Below, one piece after another: positions 25,372-38,373 of a stretch of DNA of 64,000 bases (positions are counted from its first letter, which is position 1; the number at the start of each line of letters is the position of its first letter). The DNA is from Aldrovandia affinis. Taxonomy: Eukaryota > Chordata > Actinopteri > Notacanthiformes > Halosauridae. The position numbers and the translations under genes are program-made. A model generated the notes under the pieces. It made no database searches. It was not told where the DNA came from and saw only the letters and a list, made by a program, of their open reading frames with translations. The stretch is taken from assembly GCA_029706075.1 (NCBI GenBank), contig JAINUG010000031.1, positions 248,001 to 312,000 on the forward strand, given 5' to 3'.

Positions 25372-27704
25372 AGAGAAGACAGATGAGGTCAGATACAGTA
25401 AGAAAAGAACAACCCATCAGGGCTTATTATAAGTATATGCACTGAGCCTTACCCTTGTGGTCTTTGTATTAATAAATTAGTTATTTTCCTGTTAATAATG
25501 TTGTTTGTTTTGTTTTTTGATATTCATATACAAGCCATTAGTGACAGTATGGTGTAACTAAAAGAGAATTTGGATTATAGGCTTTCATTGGAGGCCTAGT
25601 TTTGCATTTGAATTTTTCTTAGAAGCACTGGCCATCGCCGACGTTGGTCCCCCCCACCTATCAAAACAAATCCTTTCTACAGTTATATGCTTTATGGATG
25701 CCAGTGTCAACAGAGTCGTCCAGAATTTCTTCACTGGAAAAAACTGTTTTACCAAAAGTCTGTTTATGATGAAAATGAAATACATTTTAGCAAACAAACA
25801 CCACCTTAAGTCCCTTGTTACTTTGTCTATGTTTCCAAGCACAGTATATACTTACAACACATTTGTATTGCTCTGAATATATCACCACTCCGCATTCCTC
25901 CACTCTAATAATCAATTTACGGCTGTAAGATAGCACACCACTGATACTGTGCTTCACTGAGTGCCACTGGAATTGATCTGAAACAGTAATGCGATAGTTG
26001 CGAAGCGAGATTTGAAAACAGCCTAAATGACAATTTTGTGCAGTTAAGCTTTATGTGGGTCACACCTCCTCCCCCACTTTACGCACCCAAGATAGCCTCC
26101 CAGTGGGCGTCAATGTTCAGCACAGACCTGACACTTCCTGCATGGGTAAAAAGCCTCTCTTCTTCCCCTCAATGGTTTAATTGGTTTATTCAACTATTCA
26201 TCTGCATTGAATTTGACACGAGGAACACGGAGAGGCAGAGGCAGGGAATACTCCAAGGAGCTGACAGGTGTGCAGGGCCTGCACACAACAAACCCCCTCA
26301 AGTCTCCGACTGGAAGCTACATTTATCATCATGTCATTCTCACACACTTTCTCATTCCTTTTTGTGGAGGGTCTGTTTCTGTCCCAAACTTTTCTTACAA
26401 CTTTTTTCTCCCCAAATTGGAATTGCCAATTGTGCCTTCAGAATCACTGCTGTGCCACCGAAACCCATGCAAGGAGCACTACAGCCGAAGCATGTGCACT
26501 CGTCCAATTACCTCATCTGTGAGTCGGTGACTTTTTTTACACCCTACAGGCCACACGGTGCTACAAAAGAGAACTAGCGTTGATCAGGGAAGAGGTGTAT
26601 CTTGCACTGACAACAACTGGTAGCCTGTGGGCACCTGGTGCAATGTTTGGAGGCACTAATGCATCGGTAACCCAAGGAATAATAACTGTCTTAAATCCAT
26701 CAAACCCCTGGTGAGATGAGGCAGACTGTGCACCACTACAGACTCCTGGTTATAGTCAACTAATAACACAGAAGAGATTGGAATCTGCAATCGTAGGAAC
26801 CAACCTGTACTGATGATGAGCACATTTACAGACTGAGCCACTTTAAAGCCCAGTTTTTATCTTTGTTTTATCTCCTCTGAGCTTTAGTTTAAAATAAGTG
26901 TATTGAATAAACAAATACATTAAATAAAACGTAAAACGGGGAGATAATCACTGCTGTTTGTTCTAATTTAGTAGTAGCTATAATGTAACATATAGGGCTC
27001 TAGTTTTGTCGTTGTGTAGACACTACCATTAATCCAATGGTCCAACTCAATTCCGGTAATTTTGCGGTAGCGGTTCGACGGTAACGCACCTGCAGAGCAT
27101 TTGTAAAGGAGGTTGGTTTAAGAAGAATAAATTACCTGTGGATATGGTGAGGGTTTGGTTTCATTATGGCCAATCAGATCAGCCACCTTTTTCCCCTTTT
27201 ATACCAGTGGGTTAATGCCATAGCAAACTGGCATTTTTGCCATGTCTGATGAAGAGAAAGCACCATGACGTGGGAAGTGCAAGTTGTGAGATGCCGTATG
27301 ACACGGTAATACCGTGAATGATTGCGGAGGTTGGATAGGAGGAACCTTTTGCCTACGGAGTATCACAATTGCATCAATGAAACATAGTTAATACAGTTAA
27401 TAATAACGTTTCAGTTTTAGTATATCAATTTTCGCTTTCCTCGGTAGGAAACTAATATACTTGTCCAGGAGAGAGGAAGAGAAAGACGTGCGGCACACGT
27501 TTAGTTACATTTGTGCATGTTAATTTAAGCTGCAAATACAAAAATGTGTTCATTAAATATATTAAGTATGTTTCATTGATGAACTCTCCAACCTCCGCAG
27601 TTGCTCAGGGTATTGCAAAGTGATACACCATCAAATTACGTACTACATTTTATTGTAGTGAAATATTAATATTTAACATGACTAAAACCAGTGCACAAAC
27701 ATAC

Positions 27705-27850
27705 AGGTAATTGCCAAAATAAATAAAACACCAACATAAAGTGTTTTAATAGGGTGTTAGGTCACCATAACAGCAACTGTCCCTTGTGAAAGCTATGATA
27801 GCCAAATAATGAGCCTAGCCAGCATTTTATACATGACCCTAAGCATGATA
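27705..27850 (+). mobile_element. internally deleted Tc1-like element fragment
   Basis: Begins with TIR-like CAGGTAATTGCCAAAATAAA, then AACACCAACATAAAGTGTTT. By about 27790 it has jumped to the opposite end of the same family (CCAGCATTTTATACATGACC, CTAAGCATGAT; compare 58740-58775). It is then cut at 27850 by the start of the next Tc1 piece. Confidence 0.65.
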
Positions 27851-29354
27851 TCCCAAATAAAGGACACACACAAATAAATATGATACATTTTCATTGTTAA
27901 TTTAACTAAACTGGTTTATTTAACAAAAATATCCTTGTGTGCAAAAATATGTGAACCCCTTCAATCAATAGCTTGTGGCACCTCCTTTAGCAGCGATGAC
28001 TTGAAGCAAATGCCTCCTGATCAGCCACTGATCAGACTCTGGCATCTTCTTTGAGGGATTCTCGCCCACTCCTCCTTACAGAACCCAGCCAACTCAGTGA
28101 GGTTTGAGGGCTGTCTGGCATGAACAGCCCACTTTAGGTCCTGTCACAGCATCTCAATTGGATTTAGGTCAGGACTTTGACTTAGCCAATCCAAAACACA
28201 AAACTTCTCTCTCCTGAGCCATTCTTTGGTAGATTTGCTTGAATGCTTCAGATCATTGTCTTGTGGGAACTTTCGGCCAAGTTTTAGCTCTTGGACTGAT
28301 GGCCTGACATTCTGTTCAAGAATTCTCTGACATACCTCAGAATTCATGGTTCCCTTAATGATGTCGAGTGGTCCAGGCCCAGAGGAAGAAAAGCAGCCCC
28401 AGATCATGATACTCCCGCCACCATGCTTGACTGTAGGGATAAGGATATTTTTGCGGTGGACAGTGTTGGATTTTCACCAGACATGGCATTTTTGATTGTG
28501 ACCAAAAAGGTCGATTTTGGACTAATTGGTCCAGAGAACAGACTTCCAGAAAGCTTCAGGTTTGCTCCAAGTGGTCTCTGGCAAACTTAAGATGGGAAGC
28601 TTGATTCTTTTTAGACAGCAGAGGCTTCTTTCTTGCTACCCTTGCATGGCAGTTCTATTCAGTGTTCTTCTTATTGTTGATGGATAGACAATGACATCAG
28701 ATGTAGCGAGGGAGGCTTGTAGATCTCTGGATGTTATTCTCGGGCTGCTTTTTACTTGGTTTATTATTTTTCTTGTGGATCTTGGTGATATTTTAGAAGG
28801 ACGCCCACTTCTAGGCAGAGTCGCTGTCGTGTTAAACACTCCATTTGTATATTACTTGTCTCACAGTGGACTGATGGAGCCCAAGTCTTTTTGATATGAT
28901 TTTGTATCCTTCTCCAGACTGATGCACACTCACTCCTCTCTTCCTGAGGTCCTATGAAGTCTCCTTTGATCCCGACATGGTGTGTTTTGCATTCATCTGT
29001 ATGGGTAACACCAAACTGACCAGGTTTCTTACCTGCATTTATGAGGGCAACACAAACTCCTAAATATTTTTAAATTATTCCTAAATATCTGACCTTTGAT
29101 TGGTTACCGTGGTTGGTTGGTTGGTTACCACCTGATTCTACTTACCTATTTGATATAACTAAGGCAGCTGGAGGTTCACTTATTTGTGCACCTTCACTAC
29201 ACAATTTTCTCTAAATATGTATGAAATTGGTAAATATAGACCCTTTATTTCAGTTAGGGTGAAAATAATGGTTCTGATTAAATAAGGATTTTGTGGTAAA
29301 AACTCTAGATTTCTATGATTGCACAAGGGGTTCACAAACTTTCAAGCATCACTG
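27851..29354 (-). mobile_element. Tc1-like transposon, one end missing
   Basis: The right end CAAGCATCACTG is followed by TA (29355-29356), as in Tc1 elements. Minus-strand 28839-28636 carries the helix-turn-helix (LPRSGRPSKISPRSTRKIIN) and 28407-28144 the catalytic half (MIWGCFSSSGPGPLDIIKGT, DNDLKHSSKSTKEWL with the second Asp, [10 protein letters not shown] with the Glu). Pieces between them are out of frame. The left end lacks the matching inverted repeat and abuts another Tc1 fragment at 27850. Confidence 0.8.
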
Positions 29355-30049
29355 TATCTTACACAATTTGATGGGTGTTGAGACAGTCTCTCTCTCATTC
29401 AAGTGCATTAAACCTCTCGGTACAAGTACACAGCTTAACTACTTTGAACTGCTTAGTTGAATACAGATTGCATTTCATAACAATTATTGAACGATTTGCC
29501 TGAGGTAAAAACATCCACAAAGAAGCCTTGCGTGATGGGGGATATCTCACACTATCTGTTAATATATACATTAATAACGTCACCAAACTAGCACATAATG
29601 CCAGCATTAAGAAGTGGATGAAAATGCAAATTAATCGTCAGACACAAAATTTGCACTGTGTCGAATGTTTTTATTGGCACACTCCCCATTGCGCTGGTCA
29701 AACCGTGTTGATTCAAACCCCTTTATTGCAGGCCACAAAATTATCTAACTGGGTGGAGGCACAAAATAGTCTGTTTGCAATGGACAAAACTCACCACCAT
29801 GCCTATAGTGTTAAAGAGCATCAGATTCTGTGTAAAATGCATTAGACTGCACCCTGTATTCATTAAAGTAAGATTATTAGACAGAACTAGAGGTCAGAAG
29901 CCCCATTCATACAAAAAGAGTAATAAACTCATTTTGTGGTATCATTGCTGGCATATGTGATGCGTTTAATTTAATATCACTCTTTCATTGTGCAGCTACA
30001 CATCAAAAGAATGAGATATTCCAAATAAGATAAATAGTTGGCAGACGCA

Positions 30050-30268
30050 GGCCTAGATTCAATTAAAATTTGTCCCAAATTTTGACTCACAATTAAATGT
30101 AAGTGCTAATCTTTTCCTTAACAAACACAGTTTGACCAACTTAATGAAATTATCACCATAACAATCACCAAATTAAAGAAAATAATTGTGATTGCATTGG
30201 AAAAAAAGTTAGACTTGCATTTATTTGTAAGTCAAAGTTAAGGACAAATTATAATTGAATCCAGGCCT
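30050..30268. mobile_element. palindromic MITE
   Basis: The two ends are inverted copies for about 45 bp: AGGCCTAGATTCAATTAAAA at the left and AATTGAATCCAGGCCT at the right, including the inner block AAATTTTGACTCACAA / TTGTAAGTCAAAGTT. About 220 bp with no coding. A right-half copy lies at 38270-38373. Superfamily not certain. Confidence 0.7.
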
Positions 30269-31502
30269 CCATCTACCAGTGGATGATAATCGCAGGGTAC
30301 ATGAGGAAGTGAGCAGAATGCACAAACTAGGTTTAACATAACAATCATAGTAAGAACAAGGATGATCCGGAAGATGTAAGCATTATTCATTCACTCCTAA
30401 ATTCATTCATTCAGTTCATACACTTAAATTGAAGATTTTATTGATTTGGAATTCTGTGAAGTGTTACTAGTATAGATTTACAGCTATTGGTAGATCACAT
30501 ATCCAAATCACCCTGTAACATTGGTAGATAAACATTATCTAGCAATATGCAAAAGGTAATATGCATAATAGCTTTTGCTATAAATAGCTGTGTGAACTTT
30601 ACTTTTATCACAGAATGCAGTGAGTTTTAATTTAAAAAATGTCACCATTCTAATAAAGACTTAAACAAACCGAACTATGTTTTCATACTACCAAGCCAAT
30701 CTAATATATACATAATTTGCAAAAGGAAGACCGGAGAACCCCTTAAAAAACATTGTTTTCATTCCACCTGCTTAGGTGTGATGGTGCAGCCTACACTGAT
30801 CCTTGATTTAAAATGTCTTGATGTATTACAGCAATGGATAACCAGACCCGGCGCAGTCCAGAATGGCTCAACTGGCTAGATATTAGTCATCAAACCGTGG
30901 TTCTATCTGATCTAACCATGCCAGTGCTAAAAGCAGGCATTACATTTAATTGATTCTTAAACATCATCATGGAGTTTGGTGTTCAGTGATATGAATAGAC
31001 AATATTCTAAGAGAATAATTAGAAAAACGAAACATGAACACGTTAATAAACGGGTTACTCAAAATTAAAAGTACCATGGTGGTCAGACTGAATCCCGTTT
31101 AGAGTTTTCATTATTTAATTATAGGAAGAATCAAAAAGATTTGCTATATAGCAAGAAATGCAATTTGCTGTATTAGACATTGCAAAGAGTTAGCAATGGT
31201 TTATAAAAGTTAGGTCTGCGAAGTTGAATACAAGCATACATAAAAAAAAACTTACTGGGCAACAGTTGAATCATATATAAGTATAAAATAGATTTAACAT
31301 ATAAGTACAGTGTAAATACTGTAGGTGCTGATTTCACTTTGTTTGTGCTTTACTTTTTATTTTTACTTTTAACTGAGGGCCAATTGAGAGAGGAACTACA
31401 GAGGAGCAACATACCAACACTACGGTTCAAACACAAAGCAACTTGGGGCGAATGTCTGAAGTCATTATACGGATATACTCAAGTCCCCAAGATACTCAAC
31501 TG

Positions 31503-31570
31503 AGTGTGTGTGTGTGTGTGTGTGACTGCATCATTGTGTGTGTGCGGTGCATGTGTGTGTGTGTGTGTAT
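31503..31570. repeat. (TG)n microsatellite, interrupted
   Basis: Two TG runs separated by ACTGCATCAT and a GCGGTGCA interruption. Confidence 0.95.
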
Positions 31571-33929
31571 GTGTGTACATGTTGTTGTGTTCTTCTCTCT
31601 AAAAATGTTACTTTTTTCTTCTTCTCATCTGACAACACAGTGGAATTTCAATGTTGAAGCTGTGCTTTCTATGCATGGGGAAAGATCATGGAAAACTGAG
31701 CGCTGAGTATTCCTCTGGTGTTCTAAGGCTGTCCCGGCATCCTCTTGAACTACCGTTGTAACGGCGCTGTTTTGTTTTCATTCAGACAGGCACGTCATCA
31801 GAGTCTCTGCTGGTTTGCCTAATTCCCCCAGTGATGTGGCAGACACTTTCCGTGTTCCAGGCTCATGGAGCTCAGGAGATTGGGAATACTGAATACTGAT
31901 GAAACCATACAGAACTGCGCTGGGGAAATCAGATGCAGCTCTGACTCGTCTCCACAATACAGAGCGATGAATGCAGTTCGCTGTGCTCTCTCAGACTCTC
32001 TCTTCACCAAATAACCGGCATCATTACCACTGCTATAATTGCCACTGCTTGCTATTACCATATGCACAGCATACGCACGCACGCACACATTACTACATTT
32101 AAAAAAATGCTTAGATCATTCAAATTTTCAAAACAGCTAGAGGGGAAAGAGTGGAACAAGAAAGAAAAAAAGCACGAGCACATGTTTCACAGCGCTCAGA
32201 CCCACTTCTGTGCAATTAAGTGGTTTATGCCATACAGTAATAGATAAGCATTTTTATATGTGCTCAATGTTGTCATGATGGTAGAGGAGTGAAATTGTAA
32301 TTAAATCGCATATTTTTAGAGCAATGGTAAACTGTGGAGCCAGCTCAATTTCTCCAGAACAGGTGCAAACCCCTTTTAGGAGAAGGGAAGTGTACATCAC
32401 TGCAGTTCCACTCCTTCTCACCCGGTCTCCATAGGGAGTATGCGTTGATCAATGCACTTTCTCTGCCTCTCAATTACCATCACACAGTCATTAAAAAAGC
32501 CTCAATGCAGTCAGGAAAGGGGGAGTGGATTAGGGCACACAGTGGGTTTCACCTGCCCTGTTTTACAGCGCGCCAAACGTGCCATTTATCATTCCTTCTT
32601 CTGGGTCGCTTAATAGTGACAACCTTTCGGAAAAAAACATCTTCGAAACACATAACACATTTTTGTGAATCACAAATGCGTATGAACGTGGGTGGGAGAA
32701 TACCAGGGACGATTTTTTCCAGATTACATGAATAAAACATTCATTGATATGCATATCTGAAGGAGTGTCGATGAAACGGTGCAGAATAAATGTTATAAAC
32801 AAAATAAACGAAAACAGCCTCAGCACCTGGTCTGAAGTGCTGACATCATCAATTAGCAGGGGCTTGCCTGAGCGGTCGCCAGGGGAGGCTCCGCCAAGCT
32901 TCATCCTGCCAAATAATTGCTTCTCCAGAGGAGGAGCAGGTGAGTCCACCTGGAGAAGCAGGGCTGTAGTTACTGTGATATTGTGTGGGCTTTCATCAAC
33001 AAGGTCCAGGCTCTCATTAATACCGTCATCAACAAGATATCTGGGCTAATGAAACCTTTAATGGGGCAGCCAGCAATGTTTGAAGATCAACATTAGGAAG
33101 TAAATGGCTTTTGGAGGATATTATTTTCCGTTCAATCAGGGAGTCTAAAAATATTAGACTCGAGTGTTTCATCAAATTGATTGCTGGGTTCACTCGTGCG
33201 CTGTACCCAGAAAGGAAATTCTTACCAAGGCATCTTATGTTCATTTATGCACGGGCCTTTTTTTTCATAGCGCAGTGATTAAATCTAATACACCTCATAA
33301 TCTAATGTACTAGTAATCAACACATTGTAATGAAGTGAGGATGACTGTGACGGTTGGGAGACTCTGATAAATGCAGGGTTCGCCGTTTATTCAGCAGTAT
33401 GGCAGATTAGCGGGCACCGTGTCAGCCCCCCTTCCCACACCCCCAGATAGGACTGCGGCCTAGACAAGGAGCGCTTTGGTTAACCAGTAATGACCAGTCT
33501 CTGACCTGTTCAAAATCTCACTGGACCGCCTGACATGCACAACACTCTGGTCAGGGTCAGGCTAACAGGCAGCACAAGGTTGGTGAGGAGTAGTAAGAAA
33601 AATGGGCTGTCAATGACTTGGCGCAAACACATTATATGAAAGACTGTCCAGCTTGAGCTAGTCAACTGAGCTGTATGTAGCTCTGTGTTTCTGGGTGCTC
33701 GCTCACAGGTGCTGTATACACACAGCTCATGTAACAGGATATGAACGGTAATCATATACTTTGAACATTACACCTCAACACAGTAGCTTTGATAGACAAT
33801 TTAAATTATTATGTACAGTTTCTGTGTAATATCAAGGTTTATTCAAATGGAAATATAATAAAGAATGTAATTAAGTGGATTTAAAGCATATTATGCTTGG
33901 GGACAGTACTCCTGTCAAAAGCACTGTAT

Positions 33930-34050
33930 TACTGCACGGATCTCTTGCGCAAACTATGATTGTTCCTACCGTGTATTAATGCACATCTTGTAAGTCACTC
34001 TGGATAAGAGTGTCTGCTAAATGCTTAAAAAGTAAATGTAAAATATAAAA
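33930..34050 (+). mobile_element. L2-type LINE 3' end fragment
   Basis: Shares GATTGTTCCTACC...GTATTAATGCACATCTTGTA and the tail AAGTCACTCTGGATAAGAGT / GTCTGCTAAATGC with the LINE at 36430-37335. Only the 3' UTR and AAATGTAAA-type end remain. Confidence 0.75.
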
Positions 34051-34304
34051 TCCTGAATACCAGAGTTTTATATCAATGTGTGCATTAGTGGATCAAATCA
34101 ACGCTCTTTGGAAAGTGTGGTCAGTGTCATCTTGCGGTAATTTCTGACTTAGATTACAGGACCTGCTGCTGAACAGGTTTTAAAAATTTGCATTTTTTTC
34201 TCCGCAAGCAATGAACAACACGGGTCATTTGAATGTACATGTAGATTTTTCTACATTATGAATTGCCTCCCATCCTAATGGCGCACCCACACTATGCTAT
34301 AGGA

Positions 34305-34570
34305 ATGGCAGTGCAGTGTAATGGTTAGGGAGCTGGGCTTGTAACTCAGAGGTTGCTGGTTCAATTCCTGGGCACTGCTGTTGTACCCTTGAGCAAGGCA
34401 CTTAACCTGAATTGCTTCAGTGAAATATAATTTTACATTACATTTACATTTTAAGCATTTAGCAGATCCAGCTGTATAAATGGATGTAAAGAAATGTAAA
34501 ATTGTGTAAGTCGCTCTGGATAAGAGTGTCTGCTAAATGCCTAAAATGTAAATGTAAAATGTAAATGCTA
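34305..34570 (+). repeat. tRNA-derived SINE (local family C) with an inverted L2-type tail pair
   Basis: Head GCAGTGTAATGGTTAGGGAG (A box) and GGTTCAATTCC (B box), then an inverted tail copy (TTTTAAGCATTTAGCAGA, about 34449-34466) and the forward tail (AGTCGCTCTGGATAAGAGTG, TCTGCTAAATGCC, to 34570). The two tails can fold on each other. Confidence 0.75.
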
Positions 34571-36429
34571 TAGATGGTTTCACTGGGATGTTTGTGCGTC
34601 ACCTAGGCAACTAACAACGCAATTTATATATAAATGAGAATCATTTTCTCTCTGGGTGAATCATTGTATTTTTAGCCATAGACTGGGATTTTACAGAGAG
34701 ATCCGTTCTCCATCCCTTTGGTCTTAGATCAACACTTAAGGGCACAACGCCAATACCCCACCTGGGAATTTAACCTTAGAAGGCCTCTTTCCACACCTGC
34801 CTTTCCTTGTAAACTTTTGCATCATTAACATTTTCAGCTGGTGCATCCACTTCAAATTTTCTGTTTAAGTTTGAAGGACATTTGAAATCATCTGTCTTTA
34901 CTTGAATGTCCAAACAGAATGAGACTATGTTGTGGTACTCATGTCTTCTTATTTCAATTCTAGATTGACAAGAAACCACAGGGAATGATGTTGTCAGTTT
35001 TTCTCCTGTCACTCGACTTCTGACAGCACCCCCATCAAGCAAGAGATAACATTACTATTTCAGCATTATTTCTGGTCCTTTCCGATATGTTTGAAAGGCT
35101 TCGGTTCCTGACTTCCCAGAATTTGATTAATGCATTTGATTAATGCACCTTCCATCAAAATCAATGGCATATCCTTCCCAACATTAGAAATGATATTATA
35201 TTTAAACAAACGATGAATAAAATCTATTTTTATAAATGATATGACTATAATATTATGATATTGTACACAGCTCTCTTGGAATAGGCTAAACATACAGGAC
35301 TTAGTTGCTTTTGACAGTTATTCAAAAAACTCCACATAACTGGCTTTGGACCATAGACAACATGTATTTATATAAACCTATCTAGTTTAATATTACACTA
35401 ACTGAAATTTAAGAAATAGAGATCAATGATGATTACAAAAAGAAAACTATGAATTCAAAAGTCAACTTAATGTGGCACCTCGTGAATGAAGGCTTAAGAT
35501 GTTATTTTAAAAAGTGGGTTGAGAGCAAAATTAGAGTGACTGAATCTCTCTGAATTAGAGTACTTATTATAAATACAACTTTCCAAGCAGTTTGTCAGCT
35601 TCCTCTTTCATAGTTTTTGTTAACGTGTTATCACAGGTGGCTAGAAATAAGAAATTAATTATGGGGGAAATCTGACAGGGGTTAGTAATAGTTCTGCATA
35701 TTTCATAGCAGCACATTTGAGTTACGCATGTTCAGACAGATAAGCCCCTGCAGAACTGGATAAACGGAAGGTGTGTGGTTGTGCGTAAGGAATAATGACA
35801 ATTTAATCTGTCCAATCACAAGATGCACATATGTTTTCAAAATACACACACAGGTTTTTGTATTGTTTGTACATGTACTTCTTTGTACTTTGTACAGACA
35901 TATAAATATGTCTGCGTACAGTATACCACTGTTTAAATATGTGTTCTAATGTCACTTGTTTAAGAGTTGAGCATCTTTATCAAAACACAACTCAATTCAT
36001 GGCAATGTTTGCCAGGTGGACATTGAATCAGCCAAGTGTTGGACTCAAGTGCTTTTACGAGCTGAAACTGTTGTATACACTATACAACATAATCTTTTGC
36101 ACCCGTTCAGATGTGGTTGGTGCACCCATTCGTGCTTGCTCCCTCTTTGTCTCTTCCACAGTTGACGCATGTCCAGCTGAGCCAGAACACGTAGCCCAGG
36201 ACACATTGTGTATTGATTTTACAGTGGAATCATTAAAGATACTGTAACATTACTGCTTTGACTAGCCAAACCCCTTGCATACATTCTAATCTATTGTTGT
36301 GAGATTTCACATACATTTCACATACACCCCATGACTTATGTCAGGAACCTCAGAATCTTTGTTGTGTTAAAAATATATATATTTATTTTTTAAATACACA
36401 GAATTAGTACTGTGCAACATGTATCTAAC

Positions 36430-37335
36430 ATGTTACTGTGCAAACCTGATCCCAAAACACTAGAAACCCCCTCTTCCAGTCCATTGCTATGGACATCCTC
36501 CCCTTTGTCTCCAATGTCATTAACTCCTCTCTTTCCTCTGGCTCTGTCCCCTCCTCCCTCAAATGCGCTCAGGTTGTCCCCCTCCTCAAAAAACCCTCTA
36601 TGAATCCTGCTGTCATCTCTAACTACCGACCTGTCTCTCTCCTCCCATTCCTTTCCAAAACGTTAGAGCGGGCTGTCTATAATCAACTGTCTGCTCATCT
36701 CTTACAGAACGACCTGCTTGACCCCAACCAATCTGGGTTCAGAGCAGGCCACTCCACAGAGACTGCTCTCCTTGCGGTCACTGAGGCTCTTCACGTTGCT
36801 AAGTCCCGATCCCTTAGCTCCATCCTCCTCGACCTGTCGGCGGCATTCGACACCGTGGACCACCGGATCCTGCTCTCATCTCTCGTTGAGATGGGAATCT
36901 CTGGATCTGCATTGACATGGTTTGAGTCCTACCTGGCTGACCGGTCCTACCAGGTGGCCTGGAGAGGATCCCTCTCCTCCCGCAATCGGTCAGGACTGCG
37001 GAGTCACTTCCAATCTTCCGCAAGAGACTCAAAACCCACCTCTTCAGACTCCACTACCACTGAACACTGTCCATCTAGTCAATCTGTCGTCACCACTGTT
37101 TACTTGTTCTACACTTTACTTAAAAAAATAAATTAAAAAAACACTAACCTTTTCTTTCCCAGTGTTACAGGTATGATATGCAGACGCCTGCAATGATGTC
37201 TATTGCTGTTTACTGCACTGATCTTGTGCGCCAACTATGATTGTTCTTACCTTGTATTAATGCACATCTTGTAAGTCGCTCTGGATAAGAGCGTCTGCTA
37301 AATGCTTAAAATGTAAATGTAAATGTAAATGTAGA
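36430..37335 (+). mobile_element. L2-type LINE, internally deleted reverse transcriptase and 3' end
   Basis: Plus-strand 36489-37136 is open for 215 codons. It encodes RT blocks NYRPVSLLPFLSKTLERAVY, NQSGFRAGHSTETALLAVTE and ILLDLSAAFDTVDHRILLSS (motif A with its catalytic Asp), then LTWFESYLADRSYQV. Right after this it jumps to the normally distant C-terminal block, so motif C with its Asp pair (FADD/YVDD type) is absent. The 3' UTR ends with GTCGCTCTGGATAAGAGCGT, CTGCTAAATG and AAATGT repeats at about 37335, the standard L2 tail. The open frame is long but cannot encode an active RT. Confidence 0.88.
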
Positions 37336-37499
37336 AACATTTTGTAGCAATGAGAAATAAATCTGACAAAGTATTTTTCATTACAACACATGTATTTATA
37401 ATTACCTTTTTAATTAAAAATATACTTATTTGTTATTGCAATACAAATGTTTACATTTGACATTATGTATATATACTTTATACTTTTCCTGCTGTTTTA

Positions 37500-37966
37500 C
37501 CAGTGGGGTAACTCCAACACAGTCTCATCCCAACTCGTCAGCTATTGACGCTCTGCAAGGGCCGCCCCTTGCCGTCGCCTGGAGACGCGCCGGGAAGCCT
37601 TTGCCTTCACTTAATGACGACTTAGTGCGATTCCCACTTCGGCGGAGTTTGACGCCACGGGCAGCGATATTTTTTTAATCATTTTCCATGTATAGTAAAT
37701 GAAATAATTTCTGGTATATGTGTATATGATTTTAAGCAATTCAATGCGAATAATTTGTAATAATTATGTCATGTGTAATGTGTAATAATAATACATCGAA
37801 TAATTCAACGCAAATGTGTAGTAACTAGCCTATTGTTAGGCAAGCTAACTATTGTGACTTCTTCAAATTTAATTGGAGTTTGACGCCAAGGGCAGCGATA
37901 TTTTTAAAATCATTTTCCGTGTATAGTAAATGAAATAATTTATATTATATATGTCTATGTGATTTT
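37500..37966. repeat. GC-rich patch followed by a 90-bp direct duplication
   Basis: The block GGAGTTTGACGCCA(C/A)GGGC...ATAGTAAATGAAATAATTT occurs at 37644-37733 and again at 37875-37966. The 37500-37643 stretch before it is GC-rich compared with its neighbours and ends in the first copy. Origin unknown. Confidence 0.75.
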
Positions 37967-38269
37967 CCTTACAAATCTTTAATTCCCATGTTTTTAATTT
38001 TTTTAATGTTTTATAGCTGTTACAAGTGATTCAGGCTTCATAAATCTAGCATCAAGCATTTTATCAGATAGCAACGTCTTAACATTACACAACAAGTGCT
38101 GTACACTGTTTCAAAATAATGTTATTCATCTACACAGAACCCTTAACTGAACTATGGTCTGGAATCAATCAAACATTTGTGCTTATGTTGTTTATATTTG
38201 TGTTTGTCTTCATAAACAGTCCAGTCACCACCATAAATTGGCACCCCAAACTCCATTTGTTAAGAAAAA

Positions 38270-38373
38270 AATGCACTTGCATTTATGTGTGAGTCAAAGT
38301 TAAGAAAATAGCAGGCAGTGGGAAAAAAAATTAAAGGAGTAAAATATAAGGACAAATGTTGATTGAATCCATG
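38270..38373. repeat. half copy of the palindromic MITE at 30050-30268
   Basis: Shares ACTTGCATTTATGTGTGAGT, GTCAAAGTTAAG and GGACAAATGTTGATTGAATC with the right arm of the MITE; no left arm seen. Confidence 0.6.

Noticed and set aside
26038-26577. 179-codon plus-strand frame
   Set aside because: No domain, mixed composition, overlapping open frames in all three phases; part around 26396-26530 looks like a SINE-type tail.
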